64,000 nucleotides of DNA from Streptomyces orinoci (GTDB lineage Bacteria; Actinomycetota; Actinomycetes; Streptomycetales; Streptomycetaceae). A program made the translations under genes and the position numbers. The stretch is from positions 1,242,439 to 1,306,438 of the forward strand of contig NZ_PHNC01000031.1 in assembly GCF_003121295.1 (NCBI RefSeq). The letters are read 5' to 3'. The notes under the pieces were generated by a model. The model did not search any database. It was not told the DNA's origin and saw only the letters and a list, made by a program, of their open reading frames with translations. The stretch's first letter is position 1. Each line of letters opens with the position of its first letter. Shown one piece after another: positions 53,655 through 62,151 of this stretch.

Positions 53655-54251
53655 TCAGCGGTCGCGTTCCTCACTCTCCTGCTGGAATACCCGGCGCTGT
53701 TCCATCTCCTTGATCAGTTCCTGGAACTCGGCGCGGATCCAGTCGCGGGTGGCGACCTCGCCAAGTCCCATGCGCAGCGCGGCGATCTCCCGGGTGAGGT
53801 ACTCGGTGTCGGCGATGCTGCGCTCGTTCTTCTCCCGGTCCTGCTCCAGGTTGACCCGGTCCCGGTCGTCCTGCCGGTTCTGGGCCAGCAGGATCAGCGG
53901 GGCGGCGTAGGAGGCCTGGAGGGAGAGCACCAGGGTCAGGAAGATAAAGGGGTACTGGTCGAACCGCAGGCCCATCGGGGCGGAGGTGTTCCACACCACC
54001 CAGATCACGATGACCACCGTCATCCAGATGATGAACCGGCCGGTGCCCAGGAAGCGGGCGATCTCCTCCGAGGTGCGGCCAAAGGCCTCCGGGTCGTACT
54101 CCGGCAGCCAGCGCCGCCGCTTGACCTGAGGCTGGTCCAGCCGGGCCCGCCGGGCGGCGGGCGGGGTGGTCCGTTCTTTGGGGCGTTCCCGCCCAGGGGT
54201 GCGTTCGGCACGGGGGATGAGCCCGAACTCACGGGCGCGGTCAGTGGCCAT
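53655..54251 (-). CDS. DUF1003 membrane protein
   Basis: 198 residues. A basic N-terminus is followed by two spans, FIIWMTVVIVIWVVWN and FIFLTLVLSLQASYAAPLIL, with the PYPFI/F-type DUF1003 hallmark (FDQYPFIFLTLVLSLQASY), then a helical tail NRQDDRDRVNLEQDREKNE. Its function is unknown; it often accompanies MgtE_N/CBS proteins. The start overlaps the end of the upstream CBS gene by eleven bases, so they are co-translated. Confidence 0.9.
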   Translation of the reverse strand: MATDRAREFGLIPRAERTPGRERPKERTTPPAARRARLDQPQVKRRRWLPEYDPEAFGRTSEEIARFLGTGRFIIWMTVVIVIWVVWNTSAPMGLRFDQYPFIFLTLVLSLQASYAAPLILLAQNRQDDRDRVNLEQDREKNERSIADTEYLTREIAALRMGLGEVATRDWIRAEFQELIKEMEQRRVFQQESEERDR

Positions 54252-55542
54252 GGTCCGCCTCCGGCATCTCGCTCATCTCGCTCATGCCCAGCGCACCCTG
54301 GTGCAGTTCGGTCTCCCGCCAGTCCTCCGGCAGCAGATGGTCCAGGACGTCGTCCACGGTGACGGCGCCCAGCATGGAGCCGCCGGCGTCCACCACCGGG
54401 GCGGCCACCATGTTGTAGGTGGCCAGATAGCTGGTGACGGCGGGCAGCGGGGTGTCCGGCGCCAGCGGCTGCAGATCGGTGTCGGTGATCGAGCCGACCA
54501 GGGTGGACGGCGGGTCCCGCAGCAGCCGCTGGAAGTGCACCAGCCCCAGGTATTTGCCGGTGGGCGTCTCATCGGGCGGCCGGCAGACGTACACCTGGGC
54601 GGCCAGTGCCGGGGAGAGGTCGGGATTGCGCACCCGGGCCAGCGCGTCCGCGACGGTGGCGTCCGGGCGCAGCACGATCGGCTCGGTGGTCATCAGGCCG
54701 CCCGCCGTGTGCCACTCGTAGGACATCAGCCGGCGCACATCCGCCGCCTCGTCCGGCTGCATCAGCGTCAGCAGCCGTTCCTTGTCCGCCTCGGGCAGTT
54801 CGGAGAGCAGGTCGGCGGCGTCGTCCGGGTCCATCTCCTCCAGGACGTCGGCGGCCCGCTCCTCCTTGAGCTTGCCGAGGATCTCGATCTGGTCGTCCTC
54901 GGGCAGCTCTTCCAGGACGTCCGCCAGCCGGGCGTCGTCCAGCGCGGCGGCCACCTCGGCGCGCCGCTTGGGGGAGAGGTGGTGCAGTACGCCGGCCAGG
55001 TCGGCGGGGCGCATCTGCTCAAAGGTGGCCACCAGGTTGGCCGCGCCCTGCCCGTGCTCCTCCAGCGAGAAGCCGGTGACCGCGGACCACTCCACGGTCA
55101 GCTGCTCTCCCTTGCGGCGCAGCGGGCCGGTCTTGCCCACCCGGACGAAGACCTTGTCGATCTCCCAGTCGCGCCGGGCCTGGAGCTGGGTGATGGCCAC
55201 ATCCAGAACGGTGGCCTCCTGGCCGGTGTCCACCAGCTTCACCTTGCGGTCCAGCAGTTCGCCCAGCACCAGGGTCTCGCTGGGGCGCTGCTCGAAGCGC
55301 CGCATATTGATCACGCCGGTGGTGATCACCTGGCCGGATTCCACACCGGTCACCCGGGTCATCGGCAGGAAGACCACGCGCCGGCTGGCCACCTCCACCA
55401 CCAGTCCCAGGACGCGCGGCGGCCGGGCGCCGATGCGGAGCATGGCCACTACATCGCGTACCCGGCCAACCCGGTCGCCATTGGGGTCGAAGACCGCCAC
55501 CCCCGACAGGTGAGATACGAACACCCTGGCGCTCGCCGCCAT
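54241..55542 (-). CDS. MgtE N-terminal/CBS domain protein without transporter domain
   Basis: 433 residues. A PRC-barrel-like N-terminus (ARVFVSHLSGVAVFDPNGDR) is followed by an MgtE intracellular N domain (AALDDARLADVLEELPEDDQ and EEMDPDDAADLLSELPEADK) and two CBS motifs (GGLMTTEPIVLRPDATVADA; VAAPVVDAGGSMLGAVTVDD). The MgtE membrane channel is absent, so it is probably a cytoplasmic magnesium or nucleotide sensor. ATG 55542 has a near-ideal GGAGGT; the frame open to 55590 is not used. Resembles Rv1232c. Confidence 0.9.
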   Translation of the reverse strand: MAASARVFVSHLSGVAVFDPNGDRVGRVRDVVAMLRIGARPPRVLGLVVEVASRRVVFLPMTRVTGVESGQVITTGVINMRRFEQRPSETLVLGELLDRKVKLVDTGQEATVLDVAITQLQARRDWEIDKVFVRVGKTGPLRRKGEQLTVEWSAVTGFSLEEHGQGAANLVATFEQMRPADLAGVLHHLSPKRRAEVAAALDDARLADVLEELPEDDQIEILGKLKEERAADVLEEMDPDDAADLLSELPEADKERLLTLMQPDEAADVRRLMSYEWHTAGGLMTTEPIVLRPDATVADALARVRNPDLSPALAAQVYVCRPPDETPTGKYLGLVHFQRLLRDPPSTLVGSITDTDLQPLAPDTPLPAVTSYLATYNMVAAPVVDAGGSMLGAVTVDDVLDHLLPEDWRETELHQGALGMSEMSEMPEADHGH

Positions 55543-55703
55543 GCCGCGCACCTCCCTTGGGACTCCTGGGCCATGTTCCGGCCATGTCATATGTTGCGTT
55601 CAGGCTAACGTGGCCGGTTGCGCGCTGCCGCAGGGAGGGCCCGTGCGGCCGTTGGCGCGGGTACGCTGCCCTCCTCCGGGGCGGACGGGAGGCAGGAGCA
55701 CAG

Positions 55704-56444
55704 GTGCGAACGCGGAACGCGGCCGGGGTGGTGGCCCTGTGCCTGGGGCTGTCCACCCTGCTGACGGCCTGTGGCGGGGGCGAGGACCCCGACGCGGGCA
55801 CCAATGGCGTGGGCAAGCTGGGCGCCGCGGCGATCCAGGACCGGGCACGGGAGGCGGCCCGGCAGGCGGACGCGGTCCATCTCTCCGGCAATGTGGCCGG
55901 CCAGGGCCGCAGCTACCGGCTGGACATGCGGCTGAAGAAGGACGGCGGCACCGGCCGGGTCGCCTCCGACACCGGCTCCTTCGAGCTGCTGCGGATCGGC
56001 GACGACCTCTTCCTCAAGGCGGACGCGGCCTTCTGGTCCCGCGGCGACGGGGCCGCGCGGGGCGCCGGCACGGGCGCGGCGAGCAAGCTGGACGGCAAAT
56101 ATGTGAAGGTCCCCACCGGCGACCCCGCCTACCGGCAGCTGCGCGGCTTCACCGACAAGGATGTGCTGCTGGACGGGCTGCTGGGGCTGCACGGCAAGCT
56201 CTCCCGCGGTGCCCACGGTTCGGTCGGCGGAGTCCCTTCCATCCGGGTCAACGGCACCGACGCCAAGGGGACGGGCGGCACGCTGGACGTCTCCCTGGCG
56301 GGCCGGCCCTATCCGCTGCGGGTACGCCGCGCGGGCGGGGCGGGGCAGGTCGAACTGGGGGACTGGGGCAAGGACTTCGCGCTGTCCGTGCCGCAGAAGA
56401 GCGCACTGGTCGATTACGGGAAGCGGATCCCTGCGGGGGGCTGA
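55704..56444 (+). CDS. Secreted lipoprotein, LprG/LppX-like (putative)
   Basis: 246 residues from GTG 55704 with AGGAG upstream. Signal peptide and lipobox LTAC (cysteine about residue 23), then GGGEDPDAG linker and a beta-rich domain (VHLSGNVAGQGRSYRLDMRL, FELLRIGDDLFLKADAAFW). This resembles LolA/LprG-type lipoproteins that bind lipids, but similarity by eye is modest. It is divergent from the MgtE_N gene and stands alone. Confidence 0.72.
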   Translation: MRTRNAAGVVALCLGLSTLLTACGGGEDPDAGTNGVGKLGAAAIQDRAREAARQADAVHLSGNVAGQGRSYRLDMRLKKDGGTGRVASDTGSFELLRIGDDLFLKADAAFWSRGDGAARGAGTGAASKLDGKYVKVPTGDPAYRQLRGFTDKDVLLDGLLGLHGKLSRGAHGSVGGVPSIRVNGTDAKGTGGTLDVSLAGRPYPLRVRRAGGAGQVELGDWGKDFALSVPQKSALVDYGKRIPAGG

Positions 56445-56528
56445 GCGGAAAACTTTTCCGGGCAATCGGGCGGGCGGGTGGGTGTCCTACGCCCCGAAGG
56501 GGCGTGCCCGCCGACCGCCCGGTCGCCG

Positions 56529-57029
56529 TCAAGCCCGCTTCCGCCGCAGCAGCCGCGGCAACGCCGCCGGAATCGGCCGCCGTGTGGTCACCGGAGTGGC
56601 CAGCGGCACCGCGGCCAAGGAGCCGTCCGGCAATGGCGCCGTCGCACCCGTCGGCTCCAGCCGCAGCACCCGGCACTCACGAGCCCACCGCTCCTCGATC
56701 CCTTCCGCGTCGGGCGCGTTGAGCCGCTTGCCCTTCAACTCGGCGACCGCGGCGGCCCAGTTCTCGCTCCGCGCGGGCAACTCGGCCACTCGCGCCGCCC
56801 ATTCCACCAGCCGTCCGCCCCGCTCCTTGCTGCGGACGGTGACCGTCGCGGAGGCGCCGTCCGCCAGCCCGAGGTCGTCCAGCGGCTGCTCCCCGGGCCC
56901 GCCCACCACACACGCCGCACCCTCGTGCCAGATGTGCCACAGCGCACGGGCGGGCCCCTGCGGGCCCCGCACCCAGATCAGGCCGGACTTCTTGGTGGCC
57001 TCTTCGATCAGGGCCTGTGTCAGCTCCAT
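56529..57029 (-). CDS. Conserved hypothetical protein
   Basis: 166 residues. The first part (LTQALIEEATKKSGLIWVRG, ALWHIWHEGAACVVGGPGEQ) resembles a small beta-barrel of the PPOX/flavin-reductase type, but I cannot confirm it. The second part is helical (VEWAARVAELPARSENWAAA) and the C-terminus is basic. It sits between a lipoprotein gene and a divergent EamA gene. No function assigned. Confidence 0.6.
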   Translation of the reverse strand: MELTQALIEEATKKSGLIWVRGPQGPARALWHIWHEGAACVVGGPGEQPLDDLGLADGASATVTVRSKERGGRLVEWAARVAELPARSENWAAAVAELKGKRLNAPDAEGIEERWARECRVLRLEPTGATAPLPDGSLAAVPLATPVTTRRPIPAALPRLLRRKRA

Positions 57030-57099
57030 GCGCTCACTCTATGGCCCCGCGCCGCCACCGCGCGCCGGTGCGCCGGTTACCCTCCGCCATGTTCCGGCC

Positions 57100-57105
57100 T
57101 AGGCT
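57100..57105 (+). promoter_or_regulatory. Candidate -10 box for leaderless EamA transporter mRNA
   Basis: TAGGCT ends six bases before GTG 57112; no ribosome-binding site. Confidence 0.5.
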
Positions 57106-57111
57106 TGTGCT

Positions 57112-58056
57112 GTGAGCGATGCACCTGCGCAACAGAAGGCGGCCCCGGCCACACACTCCACCACCCTGCCCACCCCGGCCGCCCCGGTCCTCCGCACCGA
57201 GTTCCTGCTGCTCGCGGTGGCCGTCACCTCGGTCGCCTTCTCCGCGCCGCTGATCGCGGCCACGGCGGCGCCCCCGCTGGCCATCGCCTTCTGGCGCAAC
57301 GCCATGGCGGTCGCCGCACTCACCCCGGCCGCCCTGCTGCGCCACCGCACCGAGCTGCGCTCGCTGGGCCGCCGCCCCCTTCTGCTCACCCTCGCCGCGG
57401 GCGCCCTGCTGGCCGTCCACTTCGGAACCTGGCTGCCCAGCCTGCGGATGACCACGGTGGCCTCCTCCACCGCCCTGGCCACCACCACCCCGATCTGGAC
57501 CATCCTGCTGCTGCGCATAGGCGGCAGACGCCAGCCCGCCCTCGCCTGGGCGGGCACCGTGCTCGCCGTCCTGGGCGTCCTCATCCTCACCGGGGTGGAC
57601 TTCGCCGCCTCCCCGCGCGCCCTGGCCGGTGACGCGCTCGCCCTCGCCGCCGGCATGACGGCGGCCGGGTACGTCCTGCTGGGCGCGGAGGTGCGCCGGA
57701 CGGTGGGCACCGTGGCGTACACCTACCTCTGCTACGCCACCACCGCCGTGCTGCTGCTGGTCCTCTGCCTGACCACCGGCAGTGCGCTGGGCGGCTACGG
57801 CGGCGGCACCTGGCTGCAACTGGCCCTGCTCACCGCCACCGCCCAGCTGCTGGGCCACTCCCTGCTCAACCGGGTGGTCAAGAGCGTCGGCCCCTCGGTG
57901 ACCTCGACCTCGCTGCTGCTGGAGACACCGGGCGCGGCCCTGATAGCCGCCCTCTGGCTGGGCCAGACCCCGCCCGCCGCGGCCTGCCCGGCCCTGGCGG
58001 TGATCCTGGCCGGCCTGGCCCTGGTGATCCTCGCCGGCCGCCGGCGCCAGGGCTGA
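57112..58056 (+). CDS. EamA/DMT-family exporter
   Basis: 314 residues with ten predicted spans arranged as two EamA repeats. Typical segments are PLAIAFWRNAMAVAALTPAA near the start of the first repeat and TSTSLLLETPGAALIAALWL in the second. Members export amino acids or other metabolites. GTG 57112 fits a leaderless start. The stop codon lies inside a 24-base tandem duplication. Confidence 0.9.
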   Translation: MSDAPAQQKAAPATHSTTLPTPAAPVLRTEFLLLAVAVTSVAFSAPLIAATAAPPLAIAFWRNAMAVAALTPAALLRHRTELRSLGRRPLLLTLAAGALLAVHFGTWLPSLRMTTVASSTALATTTPIWTILLLRIGGRRQPALAWAGTVLAVLGVLILTGVDFAASPRALAGDALALAAGMTAAGYVLLGAEVRRTVGTVAYTYLCYATTAVLLLVLCLTTGSALGGYGGGTWLQLALLTATAQLLGHSLLNRVVKSVGPSVTSTSLLLETPGAALIAALWLGQTPPAAACPALAVILAGLALVILAGRRRQG

Positions 58057-58081
58057 ACCGGCCGCCGGCGCCAGGGCTGAA
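58034..58081. repeat. 24-base tandem duplication over the EamA stop codon
   Basis: Two identical 24-base units, 58034-58057 and 58058-58081, each beginning CCGGCCGCCGGCGCC and ending GGGCTGAA. Both contain an in-frame TGA, so loss of the first stop would extend the protein by only eight residues. Confidence 0.9.
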
Positions 58082-58093
58082 CCAACTGCGGCC

Positions 58094-59200
58094 CTAGAGC
58101 CACCCATTGCGCTTGAAGCCCCGGTGGATGGTCACACAGATCGCCACCGTGACCACCATCACCAGCGGATAGCCGTACGTCCAGTGCAGCTCCGGCATCT
58201 CGTCGAAGTTCATGCCGTACACCCCGGCGATCATCGTCGGCACCGCACAGATCGCCGCCCACGACGTGATCTTGCGCATGTCCTCGTTCTGCGCCACCGA
58301 GGCCTGCGCCAGATTGGCCTGGAGGATCGAGTTGAGCAGGTCGTCGAAGGACACCACCTGCTCATGCACCCGGGCCAGATGGTCGGCGACATCACGGAAG
58401 TACTTCTGTATCGCCGGGTCCACCAGCCGCATCGGCCGCTCACTGAGCAGCCGCATCGGCCGCATCAATGGGGTGACCGCCCGCTTGAACTCCAGCACCT
58501 CCCGCTTGAGCTGGTAGATCCGCCCCGCGTCACCGCCCCGTGAACCCCCCTTGCCCGTGGGTGAGAAGACATCGATCTCCACCTCGTCGATGTCGTCCTG
58601 CACCGCGTCGGCGACGGCCAGATAGCCGTCCACCACCTGATCCGCGATGGAGTGCAGCACCGCCGACGGGCCCTTGGCCAGCAGCTCCGGGTCGTCCTCC
58701 AGCCGCAGCCGCAGGGCGCGCAGCGAACCCTGGCCGCCGTGCCGCACGGTGATGATGAAGTCCTCGCCGAGGAAGCACATCACCTCGCCGGTCTGCACCA
58801 CCTCACTGGTGGCGGTCAGTTGGGCGTGCTCGACATAGTGAACGGTCTTGAAGACCGTGAACACCGTCTCGTCATAGCGCTCCAGCTTGGGCCGCTGGTG
58901 GGCGTGCACCGCGTCCTCCACCGCCAGCGGGTGCAGCCCGAACTCCCTGGCTATACCGGCGAATTCCGGCTCGGTGGGCTCATGCAGCCCTATCCAGGCG
59001 AAGCCGCCCTCGGCCCGTACCCGGCGCATTGCCTCCGCCGGACCGCAGTGCGCGCTCACCCGCCGGCCGTCCCGGTAGACCGCGCAGTCCACCACCGCGC
59101 TGCCGCTTTCGGGACGGCCATTGCCCGGGTACGGCCGGGGGGCGTCGGCCCGGCGCAGGGCGGGACGGACGGCGGCGCGCAGATCGCGGATCATCGACAT
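58094..59200 (-). CDS. corA: CorA-family magnesium transporter
   Basis: 368 residues. A large cytoplasmic domain (GGFAWIGLHEPTEPEFAGIA, HPLAVEDAVHAHQRPKLERY) is followed by the two C-terminal spans. The first contains the selectivity motif YGMNF in TMIAGVYGMNFDEMPEL. The basic C-terminus FKRNGWL is typical. ATG 59200 is chosen over 59212 because GGAG lies six bases upstream. Position equals Rv1239c. A palindromic repeat in the 418-base upstream region could control it. Confidence 0.94.
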   Translation of the reverse strand: MSMIRDLRAAVRPALRRADAPRPYPGNGRPESGSAVVDCAVYRDGRRVSAHCGPAEAMRRVRAEGGFAWIGLHEPTEPEFAGIAREFGLHPLAVEDAVHAHQRPKLERYDETVFTVFKTVHYVEHAQLTATSEVVQTGEVMCFLGEDFIITVRHGGQGSLRALRLRLEDDPELLAKGPSAVLHSIADQVVDGYLAVADAVQDDIDEVEIDVFSPTGKGGSRGGDAGRIYQLKREVLEFKRAVTPLMRPMRLLSERPMRLVDPAIQKYFRDVADHLARVHEQVVSFDDLLNSILQANLAQASVAQNEDMRKITSWAAICAVPTMIAGVYGMNFDEMPELHWTYGYPLVMVVTVAICVTIHRGFKRNGWL

Positions 59201-59618
59201 GACGGGCTCCATTCACGGGCCGGCCGCCGGCGGGGCGCGGTACCGCGGCATGGCCTTGGACGGCGCGCCCGGTACGGGCGTACATACGTCCACGGAGCCG
59301 CACCGGGCACCTCGGCCGGCGGCTGTCCGCGGAAGAACTCCGCGGAGAAAGTGCTGACGGACTTGGGAGCGTTCCCCCGTCAAATACCGCGGGCGCGAAG
59401 GGAGTCGGGCCGGTTCAGCGGACGCGGGCCCGGGGCGGGCGGACGGGAGAATCGCCGGTACTGCACGGTCGACTGGGATCCACCGCAGCCCCACCTCCTC
59501 CGGCCGGTCCCCCTGGGGACGACAACACTCGCTGACCAGGGGCCAAGGCTAGCAGCCGGGTTGACGGCCCGGTCGGCCCCTTTGCGCGTTCGATACTCCC
59601 GCTCTCTATGCTCGGCCC
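59201..59618. other. Divergent non-coding region between corA and the SUFU-domain gene
   Basis: 418 bases without a gene. It contains the palindromic octamer TCCGCGGA twice (59326-59333 and 59339-59346), separated by AGAAC, about 130 bases upstream of corA. On the plus strand a TATGCT -10-like box lies at 59607-59612. I see no fold that I can identify as a magnesium riboswitch. Confidence 0.55.
59607..59612 (+). promoter_or_regulatory. Candidate -10 box for leaderless SUFU-domain gene mRNA
   Basis: TATGCT ends six bases before ATG 59619; no ribosome-binding site. Confidence 0.5.
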
Positions 59619-60263
59619 ATGTCTGACGTGCTCGCCCTGGTAGAGGCCCGGCTGTGCGCCGCCTTCGGTGAGGTGGACGCCCGCGCCGCGGTGACCTTCC
59701 TGGGTACCGACCGCATCGAGGTCCTCCGCTTCACCGGCGGCGCCGACGAGGATGTGGTCCGCTACGCCACCCTCGGTATGTCCGCCCAGCCCATGACCGA
59801 CCCGGCCCTCCCGTCGCCCGGCCACCACCCCTCATCGAGCCGCTTCGCGGCGCCCCTTTCCGTCACCCTGGCCGACCCGGTACGCGGCCCCCGCGCCGAA
59901 CTCCTGCTCTCGGTACGCCCCGGCCGCGCGGACACCGACAAGGTGCTCCGCCCGCTGGCGGTACTGGCCGCCTCGCCCCAGGTGGAGGGTGTGGTGGTGG
60001 CACCGGGCGCCTCACTGGACACCGGCGAACCGCTGTGGCCCCAGGCCCCGTTCACCTCGGTCCTGGTCGCCGAGCCCGGCGGCCTGGTGGCGGACCTGGA
60101 ACTCCCCGACCCCATGGAGCCCGTCCGCTTCCTCCCCCTGCTCCCCATGACCCCCAATGAGGCGGCCTTCAAGCGGGTGCAGGGGGCGGCCGCGCTGGAG
60201 GAGCGCTGGCTACGCCATGGCACGGACCTCCGCGACCCCCTGCGCCGGGGGGTGCCCCTTTAG
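59619..60263 (+). CDS. Suppressor-of-fused (SUFU) domain protein
   Basis: 214 residues. The overall pattern, including VVRYATLGMSAQPM, PRAELLLSVRPGRAD and especially FLPLLPMTPNEAAFKRVQG near the C-terminus, matches bacterial suppressor-of-fused domain proteins (PF05076). Some relatives are immunity proteins for polymorphic toxins, but no toxin gene is adjacent here. The stop codon TAG is embedded in a dispersed 3'-end repeat (VPL then TAGGGGCGCG). Confidence 0.85.
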   Translation: MSDVLALVEARLCAAFGEVDARAAVTFLGTDRIEVLRFTGGADEDVVRYATLGMSAQPMTDPALPSPGHHPSSSRFAAPLSVTLADPVRGPRAELLLSVRPGRADTDKVLRPLAVLAASPQVEGVVVAPGASLDTGEPLWPQAPFTSVLVAEPGGLVADLELPDPMEPVRFLPLLPMTPNEAAFKRVQGAAALEERWLRHGTDLRDPLRRGVPL

Positions 60264-60318
60264 GGGCGCGAGGCAGCTGCATCATGCGGCTCCGCCGCGT
60301 GGGCGCGACCAGTCACGT
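60248..60318 (+). repeat. Dispersed 3'-end hairpin element, copy 8 (long variant), supplying a stop codon
   Basis: The hairpin GTGCCCCTTTAGGGGCGC contains the TAG of the SUFU-domain gene. The long-variant segment ATGCGGCTCCGCCGCGTGG and GCGCGACCAG follow. Confidence 0.75.
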
Positions 60319-60445
60319 ACAACCCGCACACACAAAGCACACGCAAACGCGAAGCAGCTCGCACAAACACCAAGCGCCCGCCTGTCCCTCCGGACGAGTG
60401 ATCGTCCTTGACGCGATGACGTATCGGGGAGGACCGTTGGACCCT

Positions 60446-61087
60446 ATGAGGGGCGAACCCAGTTGCCCGAAGTGCGGTGGCCGGGTCCGAGCGCCCGGTC
60501 TCTTCGCCGACTCCTGGCAGTGCGCCGTGCACGGTTCGGTGCACCCTCTGCAGCCGGTCGTCCCGCCGAGCGTGGAAGCGCTGGCCGTGGTGGTCAAGCG
60601 GTCCCGGGTCCCGGTGTGGATGCCCTGGCCGCTGCCGGTGGGCTGGCTGTTCACCGGCGTGGTCTGCGCCGGTGACGACCGTGGCGGCGGCCGCGCCACC
60701 GCTCTGGCCTGTTCCGGACCCGGCCCGCTCGGCGGCCCCGGCGAACTGCTGCTGATCGCCGAAGAACTGGGCGTGGGGCTGGGCGCCCGCTACGCGGGCA
60801 TCGACGGGCCGGACCCCGGACCGTATCTGAGCGTGGACGGCCCCCCGCACGCCAAGCTGCTGGCATCCGGCCGCCCCACCCACCTCTGGCATGTCGATGG
60901 CGCCCCCGGCGACCGGGCGGTGTTCGCCGGCGAGGCCCGCGGACTGTGGCTGTGGGCCATCGCCTGGCCGGAGACCTCGGCCCTGCTGATGTACGACGAG
61001 CTGGTCATCACCGATCTGCGGGACGCCGGCGCCGAGGTCGAGCTCGTACCCTGCGGCGCGCTGTCCCCCCGCATCCTGTCCCCCTGA
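60446..61087 (+). CDS. DUF6758 family protein
   Basis: 213 residues beginning RGEPSCPKCGGRVRAPG, a CPXCG zinc-ribbon-like start with further CAVHG. The core VPVWMPWPLPVGWLFTG and GPGPLGGPGELLLIAEELGV is strongly conserved among Streptomyces as I recall and is labelled DUF6758. The function is unknown. The frame extends upstream to 60284 through the repeat. ATG 60446 matches the family start, with GGGAGG 12 bases upstream; a TTG nine bases earlier is an alternative. Confidence 0.85.
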   Translation: MRGEPSCPKCGGRVRAPGLFADSWQCAVHGSVHPLQPVVPPSVEALAVVVKRSRVPVWMPWPLPVGWLFTGVVCAGDDRGGGRATALACSGPGPLGGPGELLLIAEELGVGLGARYAGIDGPDPGPYLSVDGPPHAKLLASGRPTHLWHVDGAPGDRAVFAGEARGLWLWAIAWPETSALLMYDELVITDLRDAGAEVELVPCGALSPRILSP

Positions 61088-61091
61088 GGCG

Positions 61092-61116
61092 CCGGCCGCC
61101 CTGCCAAGGCGGCCGG
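61092..61116 (+). terminator. Terminator after the DUF6758 gene
   Basis: Perfect 9-base inverted repeat CCGGCCGCC / GGCGGCCGG with a seven-base loop, directly after the stop. Confidence 0.7.
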
Positions 61117-61190
61117 GCGGGCGTGCGGTGCCGGTTATCCTGAACGGACCGTCCATTTGTCCGTGCCGTCACCGTTGGGAGTTCCGCGTC

Positions 61191-62057
61191 GTGCGCATCG
61201 ACCTGCACACCCACTCCACGGCCTCGGACGGTACCGACACCCCCGCCGAGCTGGTCCGCAAGGCCGCCGCCGCGGGGCTGGACGTGGTGGCGCTGACCGA
61301 CCACGACGGTGTGGGCGGCCATGCCGAGGCCATCGCGGCCCTGCCCGCCGGGCTCACCCTGGTCACCGGCGCCGAACTCTCCTGCCGCCTGGGCGGCGTT
61401 GGCGTGCATCTGCTCGCCTACCTCTTCGACCCCGCCGAGCCCGTCTTCGCCGCCGAGCGCGAGCTGGTGCGCGACGGCCGGGAGCCGCGGGCCCGGATCA
61501 TGGTGGCCCGGCTGCGCGAGCTGGGCGTGCCCGTCACCTGGGAGCGCGTGGCCGAGCTGGCCGCGGGCGGTGCGGTGGGCCGTCCCCATGTGGCCGCCGC
61601 CATGGTGGAGCTGGGTGTGATCGACAGCGTCTCGGACGCCTTTACCGAGCAGTGGCTGGGCGATGGCGGCCGGGCCTACGCGGAGAAGCACGAGTTCGAC
61701 CCCTTTGAGGCGATCCGCCTGGTCAAGGCGGCCGGCGGGGTCACCGTGCTGGCGCACCCGCTGGCCGTCAAGCGCGGCCGGTGCCTCTCCGAGACCGAGA
61801 TAGCCGCCTTCGCCTCGGCCGGCCTGGACGGCGTCGAGGTGGACCACATGGACCATGACGCCGCCACCCGCGCCCGGCTGCGCGGTCTGGCCGCCGAGCT
61901 CGGCCTGCTGACCACCGGCTCCAGTGACTACCACGGCAGCCGCAAGAGCTGTGAACTCGGCGAGTTCACCACCGATCCGGAGATCTACGGCGAGATCACC
62001 CGCCGGGCGACGGGCGCGTTCCCCGTCCCGGGCGCGGGCGGCCGAACGCTCCGCTGA
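61191..62057 (+). CDS. PHP-domain phosphoesterase (TrpH/RNase AM-like)
   Basis: 288 residues. PHP metal-binding motifs are RIDLHTHSTASDGTDTP at the N-terminus, VALTDHDGVGG, the GAELSC glutamate, VLAHP, and GSSDYHGS near the C-terminus. Relatives hydrolyse 3',5'-nucleoside bisphosphates or act as 5'-3' exoribonucleases. GTG 61191 with GGGAG upstream. MarC follows after about 95 bases on the same strand. Confidence 0.9.
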   Translation: MRIDLHTHSTASDGTDTPAELVRKAAAAGLDVVALTDHDGVGGHAEAIAALPAGLTLVTGAELSCRLGGVGVHLLAYLFDPAEPVFAAERELVRDGREPRARIMVARLRELGVPVTWERVAELAAGGAVGRPHVAAAMVELGVIDSVSDAFTEQWLGDGGRAYAEKHEFDPFEAIRLVKAAGGVTVLAHPLAVKRGRCLSETEIAAFASAGLDGVEVDHMDHDAATRARLRGLAAELGLLTTGSSDYHGSRKSCELGEFTTDPEIYGEITRRATGAFPVPGAGGRTLR

Positions 62058-62151
62058 CCACCGGTCGCACCCTTCCCACCTCCTGACCCCCCCGTACCGG
62101 GCGCGCTTCAGGGCGCCCGCACGCTCCTCCGCACTCTCGCAAGGCACCACC

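Noticed and set aside
59201..59618. Magnesium (ykoK/M-box) riboswitch upstream of corA
   Set aside because: No M-box core elements are recognisable; the palindromic octamers are more consistent with a protein operator.
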